Origin: UBA2334 sp964396895
Lineage (GTDB): Bacteria > Pseudomonadota > Gammaproteobacteria > Burkholderiales > Burkholderiaceae_C
Direction of reading: 5' to 3'
DNA: 64,000 nucleotides
Assembly: GCA_964396895.1 (NCBI GenBank)
Contig: CAYNGJ010000023.1
Location: 3,383 to 67,382 of the forward strand
The notes beneath the pieces were generated by a model. That model made no database searches and was not told where the DNA came from. It was given only the letters and a program-made list of their open reading frames with translations. The translations under genes and the position numbers were made by a program. Positions 8,600 through 17,478 of this stretch are shown here, in pieces. How positions within the stretch are numbered: the stretch's first letter is position 1; each line of letters starts with the position of its first letter.

Positions 8600-9112
8600 T
8601 CAGCCCTTCATGCCGGGGCCACCGTGGTGCTTGCCACCGCCGTGGCGACCGCCACGGTCTTTGGCTGTTTCGTCATCAAACACCTTCTTTTGCTCGGCCG
8701 TGAGGCTGCTGTAGAAGGTTTTGGTGGCGTCGGCCATCTGGTTCATGTGGGTGTCACGCTGTGCCTTCAAGGTCTGCATTTTTTCGATGCGTTCGGGCGT
8801 GGTCAGCTTGGCCATTTCGGCGGGGTTGGGCCTGTTTTTCGGGTCCATCATGGGCCTCTCCGTGGCCTTGACAAAGGCGTTCCAGGCGCTTTCCTGTTCC
8901 GCCGCCAGCTTGAGTTTGGCTTTCAGATCGGTTTGGCGCTGGGTGTGGCGCTCGACCATGCGCTGCTGCATTTTTTCAGCGCGGGGGCCAGACTGCTCGC
9001 CCCGTGGGCCGTCGCAGCGGTCGCCACCGCCCCAAGCCATGGCCGACACGGAGGTGCCGGCCAGCAACGCCACGGTGGAGGCGATGAGAAAACGTTGTTT
9101 GATGGTGGTCAT
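8600..9112 (-). CDS. Spy/CpxP-like periplasmic protein (LTxxQ family)
   Basis: 170 residues. A signal peptide (about 1-25, IASTVALLAGTSVSAMA) precedes a highly charged, all-helical mature part with Gln/Met/Lys-rich segments (MQQRMVERHTQRQ) and the family-type motif LTAEQKKVFDDE; the C-terminus is Gly/His-rich (RHGGGKHHGG), possibly metal-binding. Spy/CpxP proteins are periplasmic chaperones or stress sensors, often induced by copper or zinc. The neighbouring copper chaperone and CopA support a role in metal-related envelope stress. ATG 9112 is preferred over 9133 because GAAGGA lies 6 bases upstream. Its own terminator follows. Confidence 0.82.
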   Translation of the reverse strand: MTTIKQRFLIASTVALLAGTSVSAMAWGGGDRCDGPRGEQSGPRAEKMQQRMVERHTQRQTDLKAKLKLAAEQESAWNAFVKATERPMMDPKNRPNPAEMAKLTTPERIEKMQTLKAQRDTHMNQMADATKTFYSSLTAEQKKVFDDETAKDRGGRHGGGKHHGGPGMKG

Positions 9113-9289
9113 GGTGGTTCCTTCGGAATTCATGGGTTGGCAGACCGGCTGCCTCCGTTCCCAAAAGATGTTCAGTGGGATGACTGGACTGTGAACCTCG
9201 GCTGTATCGCCCCCATGCCCAACGTGTGATGCTTTGTAAAGTTTTGCGTGGCAGGTGTGGCACCACGGGTCGCCACCCTCCTCCCCTCC

Positions 9290-9511
9290 TCAAGCGGCGG
9301 GCGTCACCGCGTAGCCTTCTTCGGCAATGGCGGCCATGAGGGCTGCGGGTGTCTGGTGGCTGCTCACCACCACCTGGTTGGCGGTGCGGTCGGCCTTGAC
9401 CTCGGCCTGAGGGTCCAGCAACTTGACGGCCTGGACCACCGACTTTTCGCAGTGGCCACAGGTCATGCCGGTGACGGTGAAGGTGTGAACAGGTTGGGCG
9501 GGAGAAATCAT
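9290..9511 (-). CDS. copZ: Heavy-metal-associated domain copper chaperone (CopZ-like)
   Basis: 73 residues forming a single HMA ferredoxin-like domain, with the metal site GMTCGHC near residue 15 and the usual EEGY loop before the C-terminus. It would carry Cu(I) in the cytoplasm to CopA. Transcribed divergently from copA from a promoter with a CueR-type 19-bp spacer, so both are likely induced together by Cu(I). Mercury or zinc chaperones have the same fold, but the pairing with CopA favours copper. Confidence 0.85.
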   Translation of the reverse strand: MISPAQPVHTFTVTGMTCGHCEKSVVQAVKLLDPQAEVKADRTANQVVVSSHQTPAALMAAIAEEGYAVTPAA

Positions 9512-9548
9512 GGTGGTCACCGAGTGAAAGGGTGGATGGAAAGTCGCC

Positions 9549-9579
9549 ATCATGAACCTTGATGCGGCTTTAAGGTCAA
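9549..9579 (-). promoter_or_regulatory. CueR-type promoter of the copper chaperone gene
   Basis: On the minus strand: -35 TTGACC (9574-9579), 19-bp spacer, -10 CATGAT (9549-9554). The spacer carries ACCTT...AAGGT arms, the hallmark of MerR-family copper promoters with overlong spacers. Confidence 0.8.
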
Positions 9580-9592
9580 GGTTAGTGGGGGC

Positions 9593-9623
9593 TTGACCTT
9601 CCCACTGCATCAAGGTTTAACCT
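9593..9623 (+). promoter_or_regulatory. CueR-type promoter of copA
   Basis: -35 TTGACC (9593-9598), 19-bp spacer, -10 TAACCT (9618-9623), with ACCTT...AAGGT arms across the spacer. Its sequence parallels the divergent site at 9549-9579. The expected start site, about 7 bases after the -10, falls on or next to the copA ATG at 9630. Confidence 0.85.
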
Positions 9624-9629
9624 ATCTCC

Positions 9630-12002
9630 ATGAACCAAAACATCTCTCGTTCCCCCTCGGACGACCCCGCGCCCGATGGCTGCACCCTGGATTTGGGCAT
9701 TGGCGGCATGACCTGTGCCTCTTGTGTGGGCCGGGTGGAGAAAGTGCTCAAAAAATTGCCTGGCATCACCGGTGCCAGCGTGAACCTGGCCACCGAGTCG
9801 GCCCGCGTGACGTGGGCCGGTGGTGGTGTGGGCGCACCCGCCGCGACCGAGGTGTTGGCCCGCGTGTCCCGTGCGGTGCGCGATGCCGGGTATGAACCCA
9901 GGACACCCGAAGAGTCGGAAACTGAAGCACCCGTTCCCATGTGGATGGGCGTCAGGCGGGATTTTTGGCCCATTTTGTTGGGCATGCTGCTGTCGGCCCC
10001 GCTGGGGTTGCCCATGGTGGGCGACTTGCTGGGCAAGCACTGGATGCTGCCGGCCTGGCAACAGTTTGTGCTGGCCACGCCGGTGCAGTTTGGCCTGGGC
10101 TGGGTGTTTTACCAATCGGCTTGGCACGCCATCAAGGGGCGCACCGGCAACATGGAGCTGCTGGTGGCCATCGGCACCACGGCGGCTTGGGGCATGTCCA
10201 CCTGGCTGTGGCTGAGTGCCGAGCCCGGCACCATGGTGCACGTCTACTTCGAAGGCGCGGCCGTGGTCATCACCCTGGTGCTGCTGGGCAAATGGCTGGA
10301 AGCACGGGCGCGGCAGCAAACCACCTCGGCCATCCGGGCGCTGCAACGCTTGCGCCCGGAAGTGGCCCACCTGTTGCCCGACGGCATCCGCCGCAGCGAT
10401 GAAATGGATGTACCGGTGGCCGAACTGCTGCCCGGCGACGTGGTGGCGGTGCGCCCGGGCGAGCGCTTCCCCGCGGATGGTGAGGTGTTGCAAGGCCAAA
10501 CCCAGGCCGACGAATCCATGCTCACGGGTGAGAGCATGCCGGTGGCCAAAGTGGCGGGCCACACCGTGACCGGCGGCAGCCTGAACGGCGACGGTGCGGT
10601 GCAGGTGCGCGTGGTGGCGGTGGGCACACAGAGCACGCTCAACCGCATCATCGCCCTGGTGCAAGACGCACAAGCCACCAAAGCGCCGGTGCAACGCCTG
10701 GTGGACCAGGTGGCCGCCGTGTTCGTGCCCGTGGTGTTGCTGGTGGCGCTGGCCACCTGGCTGGGTTGGTGGTGGTGGGCCGGTGCGCCGCTGGAAACGG
10801 CGGTGCTGAACGCGGTGGCCGTGTTGGTCATCGCCTGTCCCTGTGCCCTGGGGCTGGCCACGCCCACGGCCATCATGGCGGGCACCGGGGTGGCGGCGCG
10901 CCACGGCATCCTCATCAAAGACGTGCAAGCCCTGGAGCTGGCACACCGGGTAGACGTGGTGGCGTTTGACAAAACCGGCACCCTCACCGTGGGCCAACCC
11001 ACGCTGACCCAGGTGGTGGCCGCCGCCGGGGTGGACGAACACCAGGCACTGCAACTGGCCGCCAGCCTGCAACAGCACAGCGAACACCCCCTGGGCAGGG
11101 CGGTGGTCCACGCGCTGGCGCTGCGCACCCAGGCGCTGGCCGACGCCGCCACGGCCCCAGGCGAAACCCCACCACTGTTTCAGCCAGAACCCCCATTGCC
11201 CGAACTGGACCAACCCAGCGCCGTCCCTGGCAAGGGCATGCAGGCCGAGTGGCCACTGCCCGAAGGCACCCAGGTGGTGCGCATGGGCAGTTGGCGCTGG
11301 GCACAGGAGCTGGGGGTGGTTTTGGGCCCACTGGAAGAAGGCGCACAGGCGCTTCAACAACAGGGGGCCACCGTGTCGGTGCTCATGGTGGGGCCTCAGG
11401 CCATGGCCTTGCTGGCATTTGCCGATGTGGCCAAGCCCGCGTCGGCGCCCGCACTGGCCGCACTCAAGGCACAAGGCCTGCGTGTGCTGATGATTTCCGG
11501 TGACAACCGGGGCGCAGCCGAGGCCATGGGCCGCCAGCTGGGCCTGGACCCCGGCGCCCACGAGGTGCTGGCCGAGGTACTGCCCGGCGACAAGGCGGGC
11601 CAGGTGACACAACTCAAGGCCGGTGGCCACACCGTGTGCATGGTGGGCGACGGCGTGAACGACGCCCCCGCCCTGGCTGCGGCCGACGTGGGCATGGCCA
11701 TGAGCAACCCGCATGGCGAGCGTGGCAGCGGTGGGTCCGACGTGGCCATGCACGCGGCGGGCATCACCCTCATGCGCGGCGATCCCTTGCTGGTGGCCCA
11801 GGCGCTGGACATTTCACGGCGCACGGTGCAAAAAATCCGCCAGAACCTGTTCTGGGCCTTTGCCTACAACGTGGCCGGCATTCCCTTGGCGGCGCTGGGT
11901 TACCTCAACCCCATGCTGGCCGGGGCGGCCATGGCGTTCAGTTCGGTCACGGTGGTCAGCAATGCGCTGCTGCTCAAACGCTGGAAACCCCGTCAAACCT
12001 GA
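9630..12002 (+). CDS. copA: Cu(I)-exporting P1B-type ATPase CopA
   Basis: 790 residues. One N-terminal HMA domain (GMTCASC, C29 and C32) is followed by eight predicted membrane segments. The P-type core shows the actuator TGES, the intramembrane Cu(I) site CPCALGLATPT (about residue 402), phosphorylation site DKTGTLT (about 447), an HP motif in SEHPLG and hinge GDGVNDAPALAAADVG. CPC marks it as a P1B-1 Cu(I)/Ag(I) exporter in the inner membrane. The nucleotide-binding domain has an extra proline-rich insert (about 510-540). No Shine-Dalgarno sequence is seen before the ATG, in line with a start site at or near the ATG. No merR/cueR gene lies adjacent; the regulator must be elsewhere. Confidence 0.97.
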   Translation: MNQNISRSPSDDPAPDGCTLDLGIGGMTCASCVGRVEKVLKKLPGITGASVNLATESARVTWAGGGVGAPAATEVLARVSRAVRDAGYEPRTPEESETEAPVPMWMGVRRDFWPILLGMLLSAPLGLPMVGDLLGKHWMLPAWQQFVLATPVQFGLGWVFYQSAWHAIKGRTGNMELLVAIGTTAAWGMSTWLWLSAEPGTMVHVYFEGAAVVITLVLLGKWLEARARQQTTSAIRALQRLRPEVAHLLPDGIRRSDEMDVPVAELLPGDVVAVRPGERFPADGEVLQGQTQADESMLTGESMPVAKVAGHTVTGGSLNGDGAVQVRVVAVGTQSTLNRIIALVQDAQATKAPVQRLVDQVAAVFVPVVLLVALATWLGWWWWAGAPLETAVLNAVAVLVIACPCALGLATPTAIMAGTGVAARHGILIKDVQALELAHRVDVVAFDKTGTLTVGQPTLTQVVAAAGVDEHQALQLAASLQQHSEHPLGRAVVHALALRTQALADAATAPGETPPLFQPEPPLPELDQPSAVPGKGMQAEWPLPEGTQVVRMGSWRWAQELGVVLGPLEEGAQALQQQGATVSVLMVGPQAMALLAFADVAKPASAPALAALKAQGLRVLMISGDNRGAAEAMGRQLGLDPGAHEVLAEVLPGDKAGQVTQLKAGGHTVCMVGDGVNDAPALAAADVGMAMSNPHGERGSGGSDVAMHAAGITLMRGDPLLVAQALDISRRTVQKIRQNLFWAFAYNVAGIPLAALGYLNPMLAGAAMAFSSVTVVSNALLLKRWKPRQT

Positions 12003-12016
12003 ATTTGGCACAACCC

Positions 12017-12053
12017 TGTGGATAAAAATGGGGGTTTTCAGGTGTTATCCACA
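12017..12053. promoter_or_regulatory. Pair of perfect inverted DnaA boxes
   Basis: TGTGGATAA (12017-12025) and TTATCCACA (12045-12053) are two perfect DnaA boxes in opposite orientation, separated by 19 bp. They sit just downstream of copA in the 229-bp gap before the MFS gene, which holds no other gene. Confidence 0.55.
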
Positions 12054-12185
12054 GCCTGTGTTCAAAACGGAAAGTTGTTCATAGGGGCATGACAGTGGGC
12101 GCAGGGTGCTGACCACAGCGTTTGATCCCACCCAAGTGCTTGTTTTTGCAGATAAAAATGCGCTTGTTCACAAAAAACAGCGACT

Positions 12186-12217
12186 CCTACTACTACGACT
12201 ATTGAAATATAGAAAAC
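12186..12217 (-). repeat. TAGTAGTAGG-type short repeat, right copy
   Basis: Reads CCTACTACTACGACTATTG onward to ATAGAAAAC on the plus strand; the reverse complement matches 8319-8351. It ends 14 bases before the start codon of the MFS gene and so occupies that gene's leader or promoter. Confidence 0.6.
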
Positions 12218-12231
12218 ATGGATAAGACAAC

Positions 12232-13485
12232 ATGAAGCCCTCCACCCCACCCCCCGCCCCTGCGGACAGCGCCTGGCAAGGCCTGCTGGTGGCGATGGTG
12301 TTGTCGCTGTCGGCGGCGGTGTCGCTGGGCATCACCCGGTTTGCCTACGGCTTGTTGTTGCCCCCCATGCGCGAAGACCTGGGCTGGAACTACACCCTGG
12401 CCGGTGCCATGAACACGGCCAATGCCCTGGGTTATTTGCTGGGGGCACTGACGGCACCGTGGCTGGTTCGGCGCTTCCCGGTGACCCAGGTGCTGGTGGG
12501 TGGGGCCGCACTGGCCAGCCTGTTCATGGCGGCCAGCGGTTTTCTGGTGGACGCCTGGCCCCTGCTGGCCCAACGCCTGCTGGCGGGGGTGACCAGCGCC
12601 TGGGTGTTTGTGGCGGGGGGGTTGCTGGCGGCCCGGTTGGGCACCTGGCACCCGCAGCGCAGTGGGCTGCTGCTGGGGGTGGTGTATGGCGGCGTGGGCT
12701 GGGGCATTGTGTTGTCGGCCTGGGTGGTGCCGCAGGTGCTGGCCAGCCACGCCACCCAACCCCACGCCTGGGCCTGGGGCTGGTGGTGGTTGGCACTGGC
12801 GTGTGCCCTGGTCACGGTGGCCCTGGTGTGGCCCGCCCGATTTTTCATGAAAAAAGAGGCTTTAGCGCTTGTCAATGCTGGAAAGTCCGCTACCAACATT
12901 GACACATCCCCGGCGACACGGGCTGCGCCACTGGCGTGGCGACGTCTGGGGTTTTCGCTGGCGGCCTATGCCTGTTTCGGCCTGGGCTACATCGGCTACA
13001 TGACGTTTGTCATCGCCCTGTTGCGCGAGCAAGGCGTGGCCAGTGGCGACATCACGCTGTTTTATGGGTTGCTGGGGGTGGCGGTGGTGCTGTCGGGCCG
13101 GGTGTGGGCCGGGCTGCTTGACAAGGCCCAGGGCGGCGGCGCGTTGGCGGTGCTGAATGCGCTGCTGGGTGTGGCCATTGTGCTGCCGGCCTTGTTCACG
13201 GCCTGGCCGCTCATGCTGTTGTCCGGCCTGGTGTTCGGGGGCGTGTTTTTGTCGGTGGTGGCGTCCACCACCGCGCTGGTGCGGCACAACCTGCCGGTGG
13301 CGCAGTGGCCAGCCGGCATCAGTGCCTTCACCATCGTGTTTGCGATGGGCCAGATTTTTGGCCCCTCACTGGTGGGCTGGATTGCCGATGGCCCCGGCGG
13401 CTTGTCCCAGGGCCTGTTGTGGTCGGCCATCGCCCTGTGGGTGGGGGCTGGCCTGGCCTGGCGGCAAAAGCCCTTGCCACGCTGA
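12232..13485 (+). CDS. MFS transporter, YbfB/YjiJ-like family
   Basis: 417 residues with 12 predicted transmembrane helices, resembling YbfB/YjiJ-type major facilitator proteins (ITRFAYGLLLPPMREDLGW in the first helix and loop, a signature I associate with this group). Substrate unknown. The central cytoplasmic loop (about residues 204-228, MKKEALALVNAGKSATN) is encoded by a copy of the dispersed AT-rich repeat inserted in frame. It is followed 55 bp later by agmatinase, but nothing shows a joint function. Confidence 0.85.
   Translation: MKPSTPPPAPADSAWQGLLVAMVLSLSAAVSLGITRFAYGLLLPPMREDLGWNYTLAGAMNTANALGYLLGALTAPWLVRRFPVTQVLVGGAALASLFMAASGFLVDAWPLLAQRLLAGVTSAWVFVAGGLLAARLGTWHPQRSGLLLGVVYGGVGWGIVLSAWVVPQVLASHATQPHAWAWGWWWLALACALVTVALVWPARFFMKKEALALVNAGKSATNIDTSPATRAAPLAWRRLGFSLAAYACFGLGYIGYMTFVIALLREQGVASGDITLFYGLLGVAVVLSGRVWAGLLDKAQGGGALAVLNALLGVAIVLPALFTAWPLMLLSGLVFGGVFLSVVASTTALVRHNLPVAQWPAGISAFTIVFAMGQIFGPSLVGWIADGPGGLSQGLLWSAIALWVGAGLAWRQKPLPR
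12847..12902 (+). repeat. Dispersed AT-rich repeat inside MFS coding sequence
   Basis: Contains AAAAAAGAGGCTTTAGCGCTT followed by a looser half ending near GTCCGCTACCAA, matching the family core found in several intergenic regions here. It is lower in GC than the flanking coding DNA and keeps the frame open. Confidence 0.55.
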
Positions 13486-13540
13486 CCCTTGAAGCGCTTG
13501 GTTTCAACGCCATCTGCCACACAAACATGAAAGGACAACC

Positions 13541-14533
13541 ATGAGCCTGGGTGAATTTGCCTACGCCAACCACAGCACGCGTTTTTTGGCTGCACCGCCG
13601 CTGTCGCAGCAAAAACAGGCCCCGTTTGTGGTGGCCGGTGTGCCGTTTGACGGTGCCGTGACGAACCGGCCCGGTGCCCGCTTCGGGCCGGAAGCCATTC
13701 GCCGCGCCAGCCTCATGCTGTGCGACGGCATTCACCCGGTGTTCAACGTGTCGCCCCTGGCCTACCTGGCCGATGCCGGCGACATGCGCCTGCCCAACGC
13801 CTCGCCACTGACCGACGTGCGCACCCACACCGAGCGCCAGGCCCGTGCGCTCATGGGTCAGCACCATGTGGTGTTTCTGGGCGGTGACCACTCCGTCACC
13901 CTGGCCCTGTTGCGCGCGGCACAGGCACGCTACGGCGACGGCGAACCGCTGGCCCTCATCCACTTCGATGCCCATTGCGACACCTGGGAGGACCACTTCG
14001 GTGAACCCTCCGGCCATGGCACCTGGACGCGCGAAGCCATTGAGCAAGGTCTGGTCAGCGCCACGCACACGGTGCAAATTGGCCTGCGCTCCAGCGGCAC
14101 GCGCGAAGCCCGCGAGTACGTGCAGGACCAGGGCGGCCTGATTTACACCGCCCGCGACCTGCGCAGCAAAGACGGTGCCGGGCTGGACGGGGTGGTGGAC
14201 GCCATCATCCAGCGCATGGGCAAGCGCCCCTGCTACCTGTCGTTGGACATCGATTGTCTGGACCCCGCCTTTGCCCCTGGCACCGGCACGCCCGAGCCCG
14301 GCGGGCTGACCAGCTCGCAAGTGCTCACTTTCCTGGAAAGCCTTGTGCACCTGAACTTGGTGGGCATGGACTGCGTGGAAGTGGCCCCCGCCTACGACCA
14401 TGCCGAGCTGACCAGCAATGCTGCCGCGCACTTCGTCTGGACCTACCTGGCGGGTCAGACGGCCAAGCATTTGTCGGCGCTGTCGCCACCGCCCTTGGGG
14501 GTCAACCAGCCCAAGCGCTTGCCTTTCGCCTGA
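13541..14533 (+). CDS. speB: Agmatinase / ureohydrolase
   Basis: 330 residues of the arginase-agmatinase family. All Mn(II)-binding motifs are present: GGDHS (about residue 113), DAHCDTWED (about 142) and DIDCLDPAFAPGTGTPEPGG (about 237). Agmatinase converts agmatine to putrescine and urea. The position at the head of a polyamine catabolism region fits, but guanidinobutyrase and guanidinopropionase share these motifs. ATG 13541 gives the family-typical length; a weak AAAGGACAACC lies upstream. Confidence 0.88.
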   Translation: MSLGEFAYANHSTRFLAAPPLSQQKQAPFVVAGVPFDGAVTNRPGARFGPEAIRRASLMLCDGIHPVFNVSPLAYLADAGDMRLPNASPLTDVRTHTERQARALMGQHHVVFLGGDHSVTLALLRAAQARYGDGEPLALIHFDAHCDTWEDHFGEPSGHGTWTREAIEQGLVSATHTVQIGLRSSGTREAREYVQDQGGLIYTARDLRSKDGAGLDGVVDAIIQRMGKRPCYLSLDIDCLDPAFAPGTGTPEPGGLTSSQVLTFLESLVHLNLVGMDCVEVAPAYDHAELTSNAAAHFVWTYLAGQTAKHLSALSPPPLGVNQPKRLPFA

Positions 14534-14613
14534 ACGCGCATGGGGCGCGCAGGCCAAACCGGTGGTCGCGTTCCCAGGGCATTCACAATGCATGGCCACT
14601 GAAGGCATTCACC

Positions 14614-15654
14614 ATGCTTGCACCCACAGCCACCCCATCCCCTTCCCACACCTTGCAGGGCTTGCACCCGGGCAACTTTGCACTGGTCATGTCCAGCGGC
14701 ATCATTTCGCTGGGGTTTCGCACCTTGGGTTTTGACGCCATGGCCGACGGCATGCGACTGGTGGCGCTGCTGGCCTGGGTGGTGCTGGTGGGGTTGAGCG
14801 GCGTTCGCCTGCTGCGGTTCGCCAGTGCGGTGCGCATCGACCTGCTCAACCCGCGCATGGTGTTCTCTTACTTCACGCTGGTGGCCGCCACCAGCATCGT
14901 GGGCTTGCTGCTGCACGGCATGGGGCAGGTGCCGCTGGCGCTGGCCTGCTGGTTCATGGCTTTTCTGGTGTGGTGCCTGCTGCTGTACCACGCCTTCAGC
15001 GTGCTCACGTTTTTGACGCACGAGCACAACGTCAACATCGTCCACGGTGGCTGGTTGATTGCCATTGTGGGTACCCAGTCCTTGGTGCTGTTGGGTGCGC
15101 GCATTGCGCCCGACCTGGGTGCCTGGGGCATGTACATGATGGTCGAGGTGCACATGCTGTGGGGGTTGGGGCTCATTTTTTACGGCATCTTCGTCACGCT
15201 GTTTTGTTACCGCATCTTCTTTTTGACGTTGCGGCCCACCGACATCTCGCCCTTGCTGTGGGTGGTCATGGGGGCCGCCGCCATTAGCACAAATGCAGGC
15301 ACCAGCCTCATCACCGAGGAAGCCAGGCTGTCGTTTCTGGCGGCACAGCGCCCCTTCATCGACGGGGTGACGCTGATGATGTGGTCCTGGGCCACCTGGT
15401 GGATCCCCATGCTGGTCATCTTTGGTTTTTGGAAACACGTGGTCAACCGCGTGGCCCTGAACTACGAGCCGGTCATGTGGAGTCTGGTGTTTCCGCTGGG
15501 CATGTACACCGTGGCCAGCGCCCGCCTGGGTCTGGCGGCCGACTTTCCACCCTTGCACGTCATTGCCCAGGTCATGGTTTGGGTGGCCATGGGTGCCTGG
15601 GTGCTGGTGCTGCTGGGCCTGGTGCAGCGCCTGTGGCGCAGGGTTGGCGCGTGA
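14614..15654 (+). CDS. SLAC1/TDT-family transporter
   Basis: 346 residues with about ten predicted transmembrane helices, resembling the tellurite-resistance/dicarboxylate transporter (TehA/Mae1/SLAC1) fold (HPGNFALVMSSGIISLG at the first helix). Members move C4-dicarboxylates, sulfite, malate or anions; the substrate here is unassigned. GAAGG lies 10 bases before ATG 14614. The gene overlaps the following esterase start by GTGA, so they are probably cotranscribed. Confidence 0.8.
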   Translation: MLAPTATPSPSHTLQGLHPGNFALVMSSGIISLGFRTLGFDAMADGMRLVALLAWVVLVGLSGVRLLRFASAVRIDLLNPRMVFSYFTLVAATSIVGLLLHGMGQVPLALACWFMAFLVWCLLLYHAFSVLTFLTHEHNVNIVHGGWLIAIVGTQSLVLLGARIAPDLGAWGMYMMVEVHMLWGLGLIFYGIFVTLFCYRIFFLTLRPTDISPLLWVVMGAAAISTNAGTSLITEEARLSFLAAQRPFIDGVTLMMWSWATWWIPMLVIFGFWKHVVNRVALNYEPVMWSLVFPLGMYTVASARLGLAADFPPLHVIAQVMVWVAMGAWVLVLLGLVQRLWRRVGA

Positions 15655-16586
15655 GACGCGGTTGGGGGCGGATGTGGGTCTTGGGGTGCTTGGCGGCACT
15701 GCTGGCACTGGGCCCTACCCAGGCGACCGAGCGCTGGGGACCGGGCGACCACCGCTTGACGCTCCAGCACGGTGGGCTGACCCGCCACTACCTGGTGCAT
15801 GTGCCTCCTGCCTACCGGTCGGAACATGCAGTGCCCTTGTTGATGGTGCTGCACGGCGGTGGCGGACACATGGACTTGCAGGCCAACGACAGGCTGTATG
15901 GCCAGATCACGGAGTCTGACACCCGGGGTCATGTGGTGGTGTTTCCCAATGGATACAGTGCTTTGCCTTCTGGCCGTCTGGCCACCTGGAACGCGGGGCT
16001 TTGCTGCGCCGCTGCGCGTGACCGGCAGGTGGACGATGTGGGTTTTTTGAAGCAGGTGGTGGCTGAAGTGGCCAGCCGCTGGGCGATTGACCCCCTCCGC
16101 GTGTACGCCACCGGCATGTCCAATGGCGGCATGATGGCCTATCGCCTGGCCTGCGACGCCGCCGACACTTTCAGGGCTGTCGCGGCAGTGGCGGGCACCG
16201 ACAACACGCGCACTTGCCAGCCATCGCGACCGTTGTCGGTCTTGCACATCCATGCACTGAACGACGACCATGTGCTGTTTCACGGGGGGGCTGGTTCGGC
16301 ATCGGCCGCCAAGGCGCTGGTGACGGATCACCGCTCAGTACCTGACACCGTGGCCCGCTGGACTGGCTTCAACCGTTGCAGTGAGTCACCCATGCGTGTG
16401 TTGGACAAAGCCGGCGCACGCTGCGAGCGTTACCCGTCCTGCGCGGGGGGTAGCCGCGTTCAGCTGTGCACGACCGACACCGGGGGCCACAGCTGGCCTG
16501 GTGGCCACAAGCCCTGGGGGACAAGTGCACCGTCACCAGCGCTGTCGGCCAACTCGGTGATGTGGGGCTTCTTCGACGAACGGTGA
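15651..16586 (+). CDS. Secreted PHB depolymerase/feruloyl-esterase-like hydrolase (LpqC family)
   Basis: 311 residues. An N-terminal signal sequence (WVLGCLAALLALGPTQA) is followed by an alpha/beta-hydrolase with oxyanion segment LLMVLHGGGG, nucleophile elbow GMSNGG, an acid in HIHALNDDH and catalytic His in GGHSWPGG. LpqC-type enzymes are extracellular or periplasmic esterases, often annotated as polyhydroxybutyrate depolymerases. GTG 15651 overlaps the transporter stop; ATG 15672, just before the hydrophobic stretch, is an alternative. Substrate not known. Confidence 0.8.
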   Translation: MRRGWGRMWVLGCLAALLALGPTQATERWGPGDHRLTLQHGGLTRHYLVHVPPAYRSEHAVPLLMVLHGGGGHMDLQANDRLYGQITESDTRGHVVVFPNGYSALPSGRLATWNAGLCCAAARDRQVDDVGFLKQVVAEVASRWAIDPLRVYATGMSNGGMMAYRLACDAADTFRAVAAVAGTDNTRTCQPSRPLSVLHIHALNDDHVLFHGGAGSASAAKALVTDHRSVPDTVARWTGFNRCSESPMRVLDKAGARCERYPSCAGGSRVQLCTTDTGGHSWPGGHKPWGTSAPSPALSANSVMWGFFDER

Positions 16587-16643
16587 AACCCATTCACACG
16601 GCACAATGGACCGGATCCGGTCACTGTCCTGATGGAGAACACA

Positions 16644-17423
16644 ATGAGTCTGCCCTTGGTGTGGATGCCCGCCGACCACCGGCTGTTGGGTGCCGACGGC
16701 CACCGCATGCCCTGCTTGGTGCTGGGTGACAAGTACGCCCGTGCCGTCCAGGTGGGCGCGCACGCACAACCGGTTATGTTTCCGCTGGCGCAGGCCAGCC
16801 AGATCCCTGACCTGCTGCCGCTGGTGGACGGTGTGATGCTGACGGGCTCCCCGTCCAACGTGAATCCCAGCCACTTCGGCGAAACCGTGACGGACCCCAG
16901 CCTGCCGCTGGATGCCGAGCGTGACGGTCTCACCCTGGCCTTGGTCCAGGCCTGCCTGGACCAAGGTGTGCCCCTGCTGGGGGTGTGCCGGGGGTTTCAG
17001 GAAATCAATGTGGCGCTGGGCGGCAGCCTGCACCAGCAGCTGCACCGCGTGCCCGGGCTGATGGACCACCGCGAGCCCGACGGCCCTTCGCTGCAAGACC
17101 ACTACGCGCCGACGCACGACATCCACATTGCTCCCGACTCGCCCATGGCGCAGTGGGCGGGCGGCACCACGGCACGGGTCAATTCGCTGCACGGCCAGGG
17201 CATTGCCCGGCTGGCCAAGGGGTTGCGGGCCGTGGCCCATGCCCCCGACGGGGTGGTGGAGGCCTTTGAGATGTCCGCGTCCACCACCTTTGCCTGCGCG
17301 GTGCAGTGGCACCCCGAGTGGCGCTGCTGGGAAAACGGCTTTTACGCCGCCATCTTCAAGGCCTTTGGTGATGCCTGCATTGAACGCCGACGGGGCAGGC
17401 CCAAGGGGGCATCGCCCATTTGA
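16644..17423 (+). CDS. puuD: Gamma-glutamyl-GABA hydrolase
   Basis: 259 residues of class I glutamine amidotransferase-like fold. The catalytic Cys lies in LLGVCRGFQEINV, and His/Glu in VQWHPEW. PuuD releases GABA from gamma-glutamyl-GABA, the last glutamylated step of putrescine breakdown. ATG 16644 is chosen because GGAG sits 6 bases upstream; an in-frame ATG at 16632 overlaps that site. Directly followed by the puuA homologue. Confidence 0.92.
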   Translation: MSLPLVWMPADHRLLGADGHRMPCLVLGDKYARAVQVGAHAQPVMFPLAQASQIPDLLPLVDGVMLTGSPSNVNPSHFGETVTDPSLPLDAERDGLTLALVQACLDQGVPLLGVCRGFQEINVALGGSLHQQLHRVPGLMDHREPDGPSLQDHYAPTHDIHIAPDSPMAQWAGGTTARVNSLHGQGIARLAKGLRAVAHAPDGVVEAFEMSASTTFACAVQWHPEWRCWENGFYAAIFKAFGDACIERRRGRPKGASPI

Positions 17424-17478
17424 CCGCCACCGCAGCGCCACAATGGGGCGCTGGTTCTTCAACGCAGACACCAACCGT

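Noticed and set aside
9582..11753. A 723-codon minus-strand frame opposite copA
   Set aside because: Antisense shadow; no domain recognisable and it would cover both CueR promoters.
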